Notes under the pieces: model-generated
The model's database searches: none
Told to the model about the DNA's origin: nothing
Seen by the model: the letters and a program-made list of their open reading frames with translations, nothing else
DNA from: a bacterium
GTDB taxonomy: Bacteria > Blakebacterota > Blakebacteria > Blakebacterales > Blakebacteraceae
Direction of reading: 5' to 3'
Assembly (NCBI GenBank): GCA_025774615.1
Contig: JALGVQ010000117.1
Location: 1-17,647, forward strand
DNA: 17,647 nt
Part shown: positions 8,482 through 15,776 of the stretch, piece after piece
How the letters are laid out: each line of letters starts with the position of its first letter
Position numbering within the stretch: position 1 is the stretch's first letter
Program-made: the position numbers and the translations under genes

Positions 8482-9405
8482 TCAGAACACCGACCCGTCA
8501 CTGTCAATATGTATCATTCTCTCGAAATGTCCCGCCCTCATTGTGATATCTTCCCGCGTTATGGAAAGAAGCCGGCCGAGACTGAAGTCTTCAACGTTAT
8601 ACGATGCAAGGACACTGCCCACCATGAGCCCCCGTCGCAGGTCTTCCGTCTGGTGTCCATCACTGGCGGCCAGATAGCCGAAGAGCCCGCCGGCGAACGT
8701 GTCACCGGCGCCGGTTGGATCGATCACTTCCTCGAGTGGGAAGGCGGGTATGAAGAATATCTCCCCCCGGTGCCAGAGCACGGCTCCATACTCACCCCGC
8801 TTGACCACGATGTACTCCGGCCCCAGTTCCTCTATCACCCTGACGGCGCGGAAAATGTTCGATTCCCCTGAGAATTCGAGCGCTTCCGCTTCATTTATCA
8901 TCACACAATCGACCCGCCGGAACACCTCTTCGAGCAGACTTCGCTCCCCCTCGATCCAGTAATTCATGGTGTCGGCACCGGTAAAGGCATCCCCGGATGT
9001 CTGCTCCAGGACCTTCAATTGCAGTGCCGGGTGAAGATTGGCAAGAAACACATAGGGGCTATCTTTATAGGAATCAGGCAGTTCGGGGTCGAAGGTCTCA
9101 AACACGTTTAATTGGGTATCGAGTGTCACAGCCTGGTTGAGGTCATCCACGTAACGGCCCGACCACCGGAAGGTACGCCCGGGTACCCGCTGCAGCCCCT
9201 CCAGGTCAATCCCCCGTCCCCGGAGCGTTTCCAGGTGATCCTCGGGAAAATCCTCTCCCACAACCGCTACAACCCGCACCCCGGTAAGAAGGGATGCCGC
9301 TGTTGAGAAGTAGGTCGCGGAACCACCAAGCGCATCTTCAACGCTGCCGAATGGAGTTTCGACACTGTCGAGCGCGACTGAGCCTATTACCAGGAGTTCC
9401 GCCAC
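8482..9405 (-). CDS. PfkB-family (ribokinase-like) kinase
   Basis: This is a cytosolic ATP-dependent kinase of a sugar or nucleoside. The 307 residues show the N-terminal PfkB pattern with LGGSATYFS (26-34), a lid region rich in aromatic and polar residues (TFRWSGRYVDD, 78-88), and the C-terminal signature DPTGAGDTFAGG (229-240). Asp235 of that signature is the catalytic base. The start is GTG at 9405, two bases after the stop of the nucleotidyltransferase gene, with GAGGAG overlapping that gene's end 5 nt upstream. The substrate is not clear. Its place between sugar genes and the SAM-cycle genes fits either a hexose-phosphate or sugar kinase, or an adenosine kinase that would remove the adenosine made by AhcY. 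The second idea is inference from context only. Confidence 0.9.
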   Translation of the reverse strand: MAELLVIGSVALDSVETPFGSVEDALGGSATYFSTAASLLTGVRVVAVVGEDFPEDHLETLRGRGIDLEGLQRVPGRTFRWSGRYVDDLNQAVTLDTQLNVFETFDPELPDSYKDSPYVFLANLHPALQLKVLEQTSGDAFTGADTMNYWIEGERSLLEEVFRRVDCVMINEAEALEFSGESNIFRAVRVIEELGPEYIVVKRGEYGAVLWHRGEIFFIPAFPLEEVIDPTGAGDTFAGGLFGYLAASDGHQTEDLRRGLMVGSVLASYNVEDFSLGRLLSITREDITMRAGHFERMIHIDSDGSVF

Positions 9406-9407
9406 TT

Positions 9408-10394
9408 TTACTCCTCACATCTATCGATGGTGGATGAGTCGCCGATGTTCAGGTTCAATGGACACCCCCTCACCAGGCAGTTGTCACCAATGATGCTGGC
9501 ATCAAGCACTCCCCCCTCCACAACACTGTTCTCTCCAATGATCGAGTTGCGCACCACACTGCCGCGAATGATAGTTCCATTTCCCAACGTGACATGCGGA
9601 CCGACAACCGAGCCGGTCAGTTCCACATCATCACCGATATGCACAGGAGGTACGATTATCGCCTGATCCCCTGTCTCTGTTGCTCGACCACCTGAGGCGT
9701 CAAGAAGCGCGCGGTTCGTCTCGAGAACGGTCGCGGGCACCCCGCAATCATACCAGGCATCGAGCCCGAAGGTCCTGAAAGTGGCTCCCCCCTCCAGCAT
9801 CAGGGCCAGGGCGTCGGTGAGTTGAAATTCGCCCCTGGTACGGATGTTCTCTTTCACCAGATGTTCAAGTGATGAGAGGAGGAGTTCACTGTCTGTGATG
9901 TGGTAGAGTCCAGCGATGGCCAGGTGGCTGATCGGCTGATCAGGTTTTTCAACGAGTTTGACCACCTTCTCCCCTTCCACGACGACGACTCCGAACCGGC
10001 TGGGATCATCCACTTTCATCACCCCGAGGCTGTTGCCTCCCCGCTCCAGCACACCCTCTATATCGGCCTTGAAGATGGTATCACCCAGCACAACGAACAC
10101 CGGCTCATCCGCGAATTCATTTCCCGCCTGGAGAACCGCATGTCCCAGTCCGGCCATTTCCTTCTGCACGACCCATTCCATGGAGATGTCATAGGTCTCC
10201 TCGGTCCACTGCCGCACGCGATCCCCCATATATCCAGTCACAAAGACGAACTCATCAATACCGGCATCGAGAAGGATATCGATGATGTGTCCGAGGATGG
10301 TCTTCCCGGCAACATTGATCAGAGCTTTCGGGATCGTCCAGGTGTGGGGTCGCAGACGTGTGCCGGTGCCGGCTACCGGGATCAGGGCCTTCAT
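9408..10394 (-). CDS. Sugar-1-phosphate nucleotidyltransferase with left-handed beta-helix domain
   Basis: The enzyme joins a sugar 1-phosphate to a nucleoside triphosphate to make an NDP-sugar for glycan synthesis. The first 230 or so of 328 residues form the nucleotidyltransferase domain: GTGTRLRPHTWTIPKAL (9-25, the nucleotide-binding G-G-T-R...PK motif), LGDT (103-106, metal-binding Asp), EKP (149-151) and WYDCG (214-218). From about 243 to 322 there are hexapeptide-type repeats (IGDDVE, VGPHVT, IGENSV, IGDNCL) typical of a left-handed beta helix. The ATG at 10394 overlaps the preceding stop by one base (TGATG) and has GGAGG 7 nt upstream; a GTG at 10397 is also possible. It resembles glucose-1-phosphate thymidylyl- or uridylyltransferases, but the sugar and the nucleotide cannot be told from the sequence. 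Confidence 0.9.
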   Translation of the reverse strand: MKALIPVAGTGTRLRPHTWTIPKALINVAGKTILGHIIDILLDAGIDEFVFVTGYMGDRVRQWTEETYDISMEWVVQKEMAGLGHAVLQAGNEFADEPVFVVLGDTIFKADIEGVLERGGNSLGVMKVDDPSRFGVVVVEGEKVVKLVEKPDQPISHLAIAGLYHITDSELLLSSLEHLVKENIRTRGEFQLTDALALMLEGGATFRTFGLDAWYDCGVPATVLETNRALLDASGGRATETGDQAIIVPPVHIGDDVELTGSVVGPHVTLGNGTIIRGSVVRNSIIGENSVVEGGVLDASIIGDNCLVRGCPLNLNIGDSSTIDRCEE

Positions 10395-11494
10395 CACTCA
10401 GCCTCCGCGAGTTTTGATTTCAGATGATCGATCTTTTCCACCGGAGTCGGGTCCATACCCCAGGCAGCTCCCAGATACACGCTGGTGTAATCTCCCAGAC
10501 TGATGAGACTCATCATGCGTGTCAGCAGGTTTTCACCGCTGGCCGATACACGTCTGACCGATGCCCCCGCTCCTTCGAGAACTCTGGCCGTGATCCCGAT
10601 CCGCATCGCCGTTCTCTCCCCCTGATCCCGGTCCTCCATCATCACTACCCTCGTCATCGGGTAGATCTCTTTCTGTGCCTCCCAGCCCACGATCTCGTTA
10701 TGGTTCATCTCGGGAAGAAGGTGGCCTGATGCTACCCGCTTGGCGTTTTCTCCCAGTTGTCCCCGCCATCTGAGGGCAACGGGAGCAAGCGGGTAATCAG
10801 GTGCATAGATCACCGGCCATCCGATCCCCATCCAGAGAGCCAGCTCTTTGGCAGGATTCCTGAGAACGACGACTTCGCGTCCATATGTCGAACGAAGCTC
10901 GCTCAGCGTCGCTGGTACCGACTCGATCTCCCGCAGGGTCGTCTCCCCGCCGGGAGCGTTATCATCTTCCGGTCCCACACCGGAAAAAAGGCGCACGAGA
11001 CTCACAAAAGCAGAGGGGAAGGCCGCTCGGGGCGGTAGACCCCCGGCAAGCGTGATCGAAGGGATCCCCTCCCTGTCGGCTTCCTCCCCGAGTTCACCAC
11101 CGGTGGTGATCACTGCTCTCTCCATCCCCCGTTCGCCCGCCTCCCGCCATGCTGACAGTGTCTCCTCGGTATTTCCGGAATAGGAACAGGCAACGAAGAG
11201 GGTGTCCTTGTCCACCCACAGGGGAAGGGAGTAATCACGCACGACCTGGATCGAAACCGGCCATCTCCTGCTCAGCCAGGTTGCCGTGACATCGGCGGCA
11301 ATCGCCGATCCTCCCATCCCTGCCACCACTACACTGCGGAACCGGCGCCACTCTTCAGGGGGCGAAAAAATGGAGGCTGTTGCCGCTTCCTTCCACTGGT
11401 CAGCGGCATTCTCCACCAGTCCGAGCATATCAGCCGGATCCCTCTGTGAGAGAGCGTCTACATTATCAAGAAGGTGCCGCGGATCTTCACGCAT
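10394..11494 (-). CDS. Bifunctional phosphoglucose/phosphomannose isomerase (SIS domain)
   Basis: This protein probably interconverts glucose 6-phosphate and mannose 6-phosphate with fructose 6-phosphate. The 366 residues carry two SIS folds with GMGGSA (59-64), SYSGNTEET (104-112) and PPRAA (154-158). Also present are ENAKR (249-253) and the PEMNHNE stretch (261-267), whose Glu and His match the catalytic residues of the Pyrobaculum-type enzyme. The ATG at 11494 overlaps the end of the EI gene by 8 bp, and the stop overlaps the next start, so it is translationally coupled on both sides. Its place straight after PTS EI suggests it handles the sugar phosphates that a mannose-type PTS would deliver. 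Confidence 0.9.
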   Translation of the reverse strand: MREDPRHLLDNVDALSQRDPADMLGLVENAADQWKEAATASIFSPPEEWRRFRSVVVAGMGGSAIAADVTATWLSRRWPVSIQVVRDYSLPLWVDKDTLFVACSYSGNTEETLSAWREAGERGMERAVITTGGELGEEADREGIPSITLAGGLPPRAAFPSAFVSLVRLFSGVGPEDDNAPGGETTLREIESVPATLSELRSTYGREVVVLRNPAKELALWMGIGWPVIYAPDYPLAPVALRWRGQLGENAKRVASGHLLPEMNHNEIVGWEAQKEIYPMTRVVMMEDRDQGERTAMRIGITARVLEGAGASVRRVSASGENLLTRMMSLISLGDYTSVYLGAAWGMDPTPVEKIDHLKSKLAEAE

Positions 11495-13301
11495 TTTCTA
11501 TTTCCCCGTTCCCGTCAGACGCATCTGCTGAAGAGGCCGGCACAGGTTCCAGCATCTCGGTGATCAGGTCGCCCAATTTACCTTTCGTGTAACGGCGGGC
11601 AACGCGGGTGACTCCTTCTATTGTCGTTTCCTGCAGTGCTTCATCAGCGCACGCCTTCGCTTCGGCATGAGTACATGAACGGATGATCTTCTTGATCTCA
11701 GGCAGGCTATCCGGATTCATGCTGAACTCGTCGAGCCCCATTCCGACCAGGATCATCGTCGCAAGGGGATTGGCCGCCATTTCACCGCACATCCCCACCC
11801 ACCTTCCGTGCTGGTGAGCGGCATCGATCACCGCTTTGATCTGTCTCAGAATAGCCGGGTGCAGTTCCTGATAGAGGTAGGCAACCCGTGGATTTCCACG
11901 ATCGACAGCCAGGGAATACTGGATCAGATCGTTGGTTCCAAGAGAGAGAAAATCGGCTTCAAGGGCAAGAGAGTCGGCCATGGCGCATGCCGAAGGCAAC
12001 TCCATCATGATCCCGACGGGGATATCCTCGTCAAAGGCAATCCCCTCCTCGCGAAGACTTTCGCAGGCCCGTTCGAGAGCCTCCTTTGACTGCCGGAGTT
12101 CCTCGAGTCCGCTGATCATCGGGAAGAGGAGTTTCACGGACCCATGAGCCGAGGAGCGCAGTATGGCCCGCAGCTGGGTGTGGAAGAGGTCTGTTTCGGA
12201 GAGACTGACACGGATCGCCCGCCAACCGAGGAAAGGGTTCCCTTCGAGTGGCGATTCAGGCCCCACACCAATTTTGTCGCCACCCAGATCGAAGGTGCGG
12301 ATGATGACCGAATCGGGAGACGCCTTTTCCACGATATCGCGGTAATCGGCGTACTGTTCATCTTCGCAGGGAAGTTCCTCGTGGTCGAGGTAGAGGTATT
12401 CGGTGCGCAGCAGACCGATCCCGCGCGCACCATATCTGATCACACTCTCCATATCCATCGGGGTCTCGACGTTTGCGGAGAGTTCCACTTCCCGCCCATC
12501 CAGAGTGACGGCGGGAAGATTCTTCAGTTTCAGCAGTTCCCGCTCAAGCTCGGCAAAGACCGCTTTCTGCGACTCGAAGAACTTGATCGTCCGCTCGTCA
12601 GGGTTCAGGGCAACCTGTCCGGAGGTTCCGTCGACCGCCATCAGCGATCCGGTTCTGGCCCGTTCCGTGATCCTGGATACTCCCGCCACAGCGGGCACGC
12701 CGAGACTGCGGGCCATGATCGCCGCATGGCTGGTACGACCACCGGCCTCGGTCACGAAAGCGAGTACTTTTTCCGGATCGAGATGGGCGGTCTCGGAAGG
12801 TGTGAGTTCTCGCGCTATGACCACAACCGGTCTCTGCAGCTGCTTCAGGAAGAGCCTGCCCCCCGGCACCAGGTGTCCGAGAACGCGACGCCGCACATCC
12901 TCGATATCTATGGCCCGCTGGGCCAGGTACTCGTCGGCCGCGTTCGAAAGCCCATCCCTCATTCTGGTGATAATGCCGTTGAAGACGGTCGCGCTGTTGG
13001 TCAGTGTTTCCCGGACGCCCTTGATGGTTTCCTCAACCACCATGGGATCCTGGAGGATCATCAGGTGGACACCGAAGATGCCGACGCCCTCTTCCCCCAT
13101 CGTCTGCGCGATCCGCTTCTGGAGGGCCTTGACCTCGGAACGCGCCAGGCCGAGCGCGAGTTCGAACCGATCGATCTCTGCAGGTACTTCATCAGGATCG
13201 AGCGCGCGCTCCTCGACGGTCAGACTTCCCCGCTCGAGCAGATGAACTTCTCCAACAGCAAATCCCGGCGAGGCGGGGATGCCACTGATCATACGGTCCA
13301 T
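11487..13301 (-). CDS. ptsI: PTS enzyme I (phosphoenolpyruvate-protein phosphotransferase)
   Basis: EI takes phosphate from phosphoenolpyruvate and passes it to His of HPr, starting the PTS relay in the cytosol. The 604-residue protein has the N-terminal HPr-binding helical domain and the phospho-His motif GGRTSHAAIMA (187-197, His192). The C-terminal PEP-binding barrel follows, with RTEYLYL (299-305), MMELPSA (432-438), LGTNDLIQY (454-462) and MCGEMA (504-509, the active-site Cys). It is slightly longer than usual because of a C-terminal tail rich in Ser, Ala and Glu (about 588-604). The ATG at 13301 has GGAG 9 nt upstream. A short hairpin (CCGGA/TCCGG) in the 31-nt gap after the HPr gene touches this ribosome site and might modulate translation. 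It is downstream of HPr and overlaps the isomerase gene. Confidence 0.97.
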   Translation of the reverse strand: MDRMISGIPASPGFAVGEVHLLERGSLTVEERALDPDEVPAEIDRFELALGLARSEVKALQKRIAQTMGEEGVGIFGVHLMILQDPMVVEETIKGVRETLTNSATVFNGIITRMRDGLSNAADEYLAQRAIDIEDVRRRVLGHLVPGGRLFLKQLQRPVVVIARELTPSETAHLDPEKVLAFVTEAGGRTSHAAIMARSLGVPAVAGVSRITERARTGSLMAVDGTSGQVALNPDERTIKFFESQKAVFAELERELLKLKNLPAVTLDGREVELSANVETPMDMESVIRYGARGIGLLRTEYLYLDHEELPCEDEQYADYRDIVEKASPDSVIIRTFDLGGDKIGVGPESPLEGNPFLGWRAIRVSLSETDLFHTQLRAILRSSAHGSVKLLFPMISGLEELRQSKEALERACESLREEGIAFDEDIPVGIMMELPSACAMADSLALEADFLSLGTNDLIQYSLAVDRGNPRVAYLYQELHPAILRQIKAVIDAAHQHGRWVGMCGEMAANPLATMILVGMGLDEFSMNPDSLPEIKKIIRSCTHAEAKACADEALQETTIEGVTRVARRYTKGKLGDLITEMLEPVPASSADASDGNGEIENA

Positions 13302-13332
13302 TGAGGTTCACTCCGGAAAGGAGACTCCGGGC

Positions 13333-13608
13333 TTACTGCCCGTCTTTTTCCAGATCAGCACTCAGAACAGCGGAGAGGGCTTCGATACACTCTTCCGCAT
13401 CATCACCCTCGATCTCAACAACGATCTCCGCACCCTGTTCTGCTGCAAGCATCATAATCCCCATGATGCTCTTACCGCTAACCCGAATATCCCCCCGCAC
13501 CACATGGATCTCACTGCTGAATCGGGATGCCGCCTGAACGAAGATCGCTGCGGGACGTGCATGCAGACCCAGAGGATTCTCGATGGTGATGGTTCTGACT
13601 ATCTTCAT
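13333..13608 (-). CDS. ptsH: Phosphocarrier protein HPr
   Basis: HPr is the small carrier between EI and the EII proteins. The 91 residues contain the active-site motif GLHARPA with His16. The stretch GKSIMGIMMLAA (45-56) has Ser47 at the place phosphorylated by HPr kinase/phosphorylase in regulatory HPr proteins. That residue leaves room for Ser-based control, but no HPr kinase gene is in the window. The ATG at 13608 is 10 nt after the EIID stop, with only a weak GGGG upstream, so its translation probably depends on EIID. The length and the single-domain form are normal. Confidence 0.97.
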   Translation of the reverse strand: MKIVRTITIENPLGLHARPAAIFVQAASRFSSEIHVVRGDIRVSGKSIMGIMMLAAEQGAEIVVEIEGDDAEECIEALSAVLSADLEKDGQ

Positions 13609-13618
13609 CGTCCCCGTC

Positions 13619-14386
13619 TCAGGTCATCCGGGCAGTGAATGCCAGGATGAGTATCAGAACAACAGCCAGGGCAAAGAGGGTAAGAGTTCGCAGTTCTCTT
13701 CTTCTGAGGAAAAACCAGCCGGCCCCCACCGTACCGGCGACCAGCACCACGCCGGTGAATCCGCCGGGCATGGCTGGATGGGCAATCAGAAACGGGATGA
13801 CCATACCGAGAGCCAGCGCCCCCAGTCGTTTCACCCAGATGATGGCCTTCGAGCCACGATCTCCGATAGCCGAAGTGACTACTCCCCTGCCCGCTTCATA
13901 TCCCAGCCTCATTCCCTCGGCCCTGATTACGATCTGGGGGATGTTGAATACGACGATAATGGCGAGCGCCCCGTAGAGTGGTGAGAGCAGGTAGGCCAGG
14001 ATACCTGTCAGGCCGGCCAGCGGCCGGAGGCCTCCCCAGAAAAATCTGTCACCCAGGTTGCCCAGTACACTCCCGCTGGCACGCTTGAAGCGATCAGTCC
14101 ATGGTTCATCACCCTCATGGATATCGTGATCAGTGCTATCCTCCTCGGCGCGTATGAGAGCCCCCGCGGTGAAGGTCGCCAGATAGGGATTGGTGTTGAA
14201 GTAGCCGGAATGTCGCGTCAGAGCCTTCTTCAGGTCGTCTGGATCGGGATTGATGTCCTTTAGAGCAGGCAGCAATATGGCGAGCAGTCCCAGGTTCTGG
14301 TATCGCTCGTAGTTGTAGCCCGCCTGCACCGCAAAGCTTGAGAGGAACCCGGCAAAGAGACTCGATTGCCGAACCTTGCCCGCCAT
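13619..14386 (-). CDS. PTS mannose-family component EIID
   Basis: EIID and EIIC together form the membrane channel of mannose-family PTS systems. The 255-residue protein has the family's N-terminal region (SLFAGFLSSFAVQAGYNYERYQNLG), the motif SGYFNTNPYLA and the block LGNLGDRFFWGGLRPL. The last third is hydrophobic (around 190-250), with two or more membrane segments and a basic RRRELR loop. The ATG overlaps the EIIC stop by one base (TGATG), so the two proteins are made together. Family assignment is firm. The sugar is unknown, and no EIIA or EIIB partner is encoded nearby. Confidence 0.92.
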   Translation of the reverse strand: MAGKVRQSSLFAGFLSSFAVQAGYNYERYQNLGLLAILLPALKDINPDPDDLKKALTRHSGYFNTNPYLATFTAGALIRAEEDSTDHDIHEGDEPWTDRFKRASGSVLGNLGDRFFWGGLRPLAGLTGILAYLLSPLYGALAIIVVFNIPQIVIRAEGMRLGYEAGRGVVTSAIGDRGSKAIIWVKRLGALALGMVIPFLIAHPAMPGGFTGVVLVAGTVGAGWFFLRRRELRTLTLFALAVVLILILAFTARMT

Positions 14387-15069
14387 CAGATCACAACCAT
14401 GGTGATCACTCCGACCACTACGCCGACCGCTACCCAGGGCAGCAGCTCACGACGGTCGAAGAGTTCCAGTACCGATCCCACTCCGAGCCCGAGTACACCA
14501 GCAAGGAGCGCATAGGGCTGGATCACGTTTTCAAGTGGAAGCGCGCTAAGGCCGGTCAGAAGCAGCAGCAGAAATCCCGCGGCGGCCACCGACATGATGA
14601 CGCCGCGGGTTGCAGACATGGCGATCCCCTCCAGCAGCATCAGCCTGATCCGGCCGGGTCGGCCGGCTTCGATCGCCTTTTCGACACGAGGGATGAATCC
14701 GCCCTGGGCTTCCCGCTGCAGAACCATCAGCCGTCCGCCCAGCCGTACAAAGATGATCGTTGTCAGGAGAACCGCTATACCCGCGATACCCATATCCATC
14801 AGATTCGACTCGAATGCTATCAATGCGCCACCTGCAGCCCCGACCGCCACAGGACCGATGTCTGGATAGATCGAGACCCCTACCGGCAGTCGTTTGAGCC
14901 ACAGCAACTGGAGCAGGGCACCAAAGTAAGCGCCCTCCATGGGCAGACCGAGCGCTGAGCCGAGGATGGTGCAGATGACCAGCGGCTGGTGCAGCATTCC
15001 CTGGAAGAACGCTGCGCTGTCGATCGCGGCAACCGCACCGAGCGCTGCCAGCAGGACCCAACTGCTCAC
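14386..15069 (-). CDS. PTS mannose/sorbose-family component EIIC
   Basis: The 227-residue integral membrane protein forms the sugar path with EIID. It has about six hydrophobic segments and the family pattern GLPMEGAYFGALLQLLWLKR-PVG...YPDIGPVAVGAA (about residues 41-78). The start is GTG at 15069, overlapping the lolA stop as GTGA, with AGGGA just upstream. Translation is therefore coupled both to the carrier gene before it and to EIID after it. In most mannose-type loci the genes before EIIC encode EIIA and EIIB; here that place is taken by lolA and ftsK. Confidence 0.92.
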   Translation of the reverse strand: MSSWVLLAALGAVAAIDSAAFFQGMLHQPLVICTILGSALGLPMEGAYFGALLQLLWLKRLPVGVSIYPDIGPVAVGAAGGALIAFESNLMDMGIAGIAVLLTTIIFVRLGGRLMVLQREAQGGFIPRVEKAIEAGRPGRIRLMLLEGIAMSATRGVIMSVAAAGFLLLLLTGLSALPLENVIQPYALLAGVLGLGVGSVLELFDRRELLPWVAVGVVVGVITMVVI

Positions 15070-15743
15070 TCCCTGTCTCCACGCCGCATATCCACCACCG
15101 TGACGCCTTCAGGGATAGTAAAGGTGAACAGCTCTTCAGGTTGGATACCCAGCTCTACCTCTTCCATGTCATACCGGTGGATATTACCGGCACCATCGGT
15201 ATATTCAGCGCGGAGGGCGAGCATCCTCAGAGGATCGACCACTATTTCCACCACCTTCGGATCGGCATCAGGACCACGGTCGATACGGATCACCACCCGC
15301 CGGTTCTCATCCCTTCCCTCCTGCCTGACCCAGGTGGCGTCAACGTTCTCCATGTAGGCAAGAAAGAGCTGCTGCTGGTTCGCGATCCCTTTTGAGGGGT
15401 CCGCGTTCATGAGAAGAACCTGCTTCTGCTTCTTGTCGTGATCCCAGATGGTGGTACCGTCCGAGACCATCACCCGATCTTCGAATTCCATCCTGAACTG
15501 ATTGCGGCCGGCAAGCCACAGCTGGCCCCGGGTTACCTGCCTCTCTCCCGCGAGGACCCACTCGAAGGTATGGGTGAAACGGGCGGAGAGTCCCTCCATC
15601 TCCTGCCAGGTCATGCGGAGACCCGACATGATGTCCATCAGTTCACGTGTATGGGTGTCCTGCGCAGAGGTCAACACCGGTACTGAAAAGAGAAGACCTC
15701 CCAGGAGGATCACCATGCAGGCACGGCTGATCAGAAATTTCAT
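15066..15743 (-). CDS. lolA: LolA-like outer-membrane lipoprotein carrier
   Basis: The periplasmic chaperone carries lipoproteins from the LolCDE complex to the outer membrane. The 225 residues start with a Sec signal peptide (MKFLISRACMVILLGGLLF, cleavage likely near TSA/QD). The LolA-type half-open beta-barrel pattern follows: SARFTHTFEW, GQLWLAGRNQFRMEF, VSDGTTIWDHDKKQKQV, and a late PEGVTVVDMR. The start at 15743 is chosen because it puts the signal peptide first. The frame runs back to 15773, but those ten extra codons are made by the 31-bp repeat. AGGG inside the repeat, 7 nt before the ATG, may serve as the ribosome site. The ftsK-lolA order is the same as in Escherichia coli, which supports the call. 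Confidence 0.88.
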   Translation of the reverse strand: MKFLISRACMVILLGGLLFSVPVLTSAQDTHTRELMDIMSGLRMTWQEMEGLSARFTHTFEWVLAGERQVTRGQLWLAGRNQFRMEFEDRVMVSDGTTIWDHDKKQKQVLLMNADPSKGIANQQQLFLAYMENVDATWVRQEGRDENRRVVIRIDRGPDADPKVVEIVVDPLRMLALRAEYTDGAGNIHRYDMEEVELGIQPEELFTFTIPEGVTVVDMRRGDRE

Positions 15744-15744
15744 A

Positions 15745-15775
15745 GGTGCCCTGTCACGCAACAACCGTTGCATTC
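15745..15775 (-). repeat. 31-bp dispersed element, copy between ftsK and lolA
   Basis: The element fills nearly the whole 33-nt gap, starting just after the ftsK stop and ending one base before the lolA ATG. On the minus strand the core GCAACGGTTGTTGC (15758-15771) is a perfect 5-bp inverted repeat with a GGTT loop. It is followed by GTGACAGGGCACC, in which GTG and CAC could also pair. The same sequence, with one change, lies at 5874-5904. Confidence 0.85.
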
Positions 15776-15776
15776 T

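Noticed and set aside
12144-13304. 386-codon plus-strand open frame, and similar long ones at 5121-6305 and 6342-7592
   Set aside because: They lie antisense to ptsI, ahcY, metK or the lipoprotein gene, have no recognisable domains or membrane pattern, and are explained by GC-rich codon use on the real strand.
15744-15773. Ten extra N-terminal residues of LolA (MQRLLRDRAP)
   Set aside because: They are encoded by the 31-bp element that also occurs in a non-coding gap, and they would bury the signal peptide. The ATG at 15743 gives a proper one.
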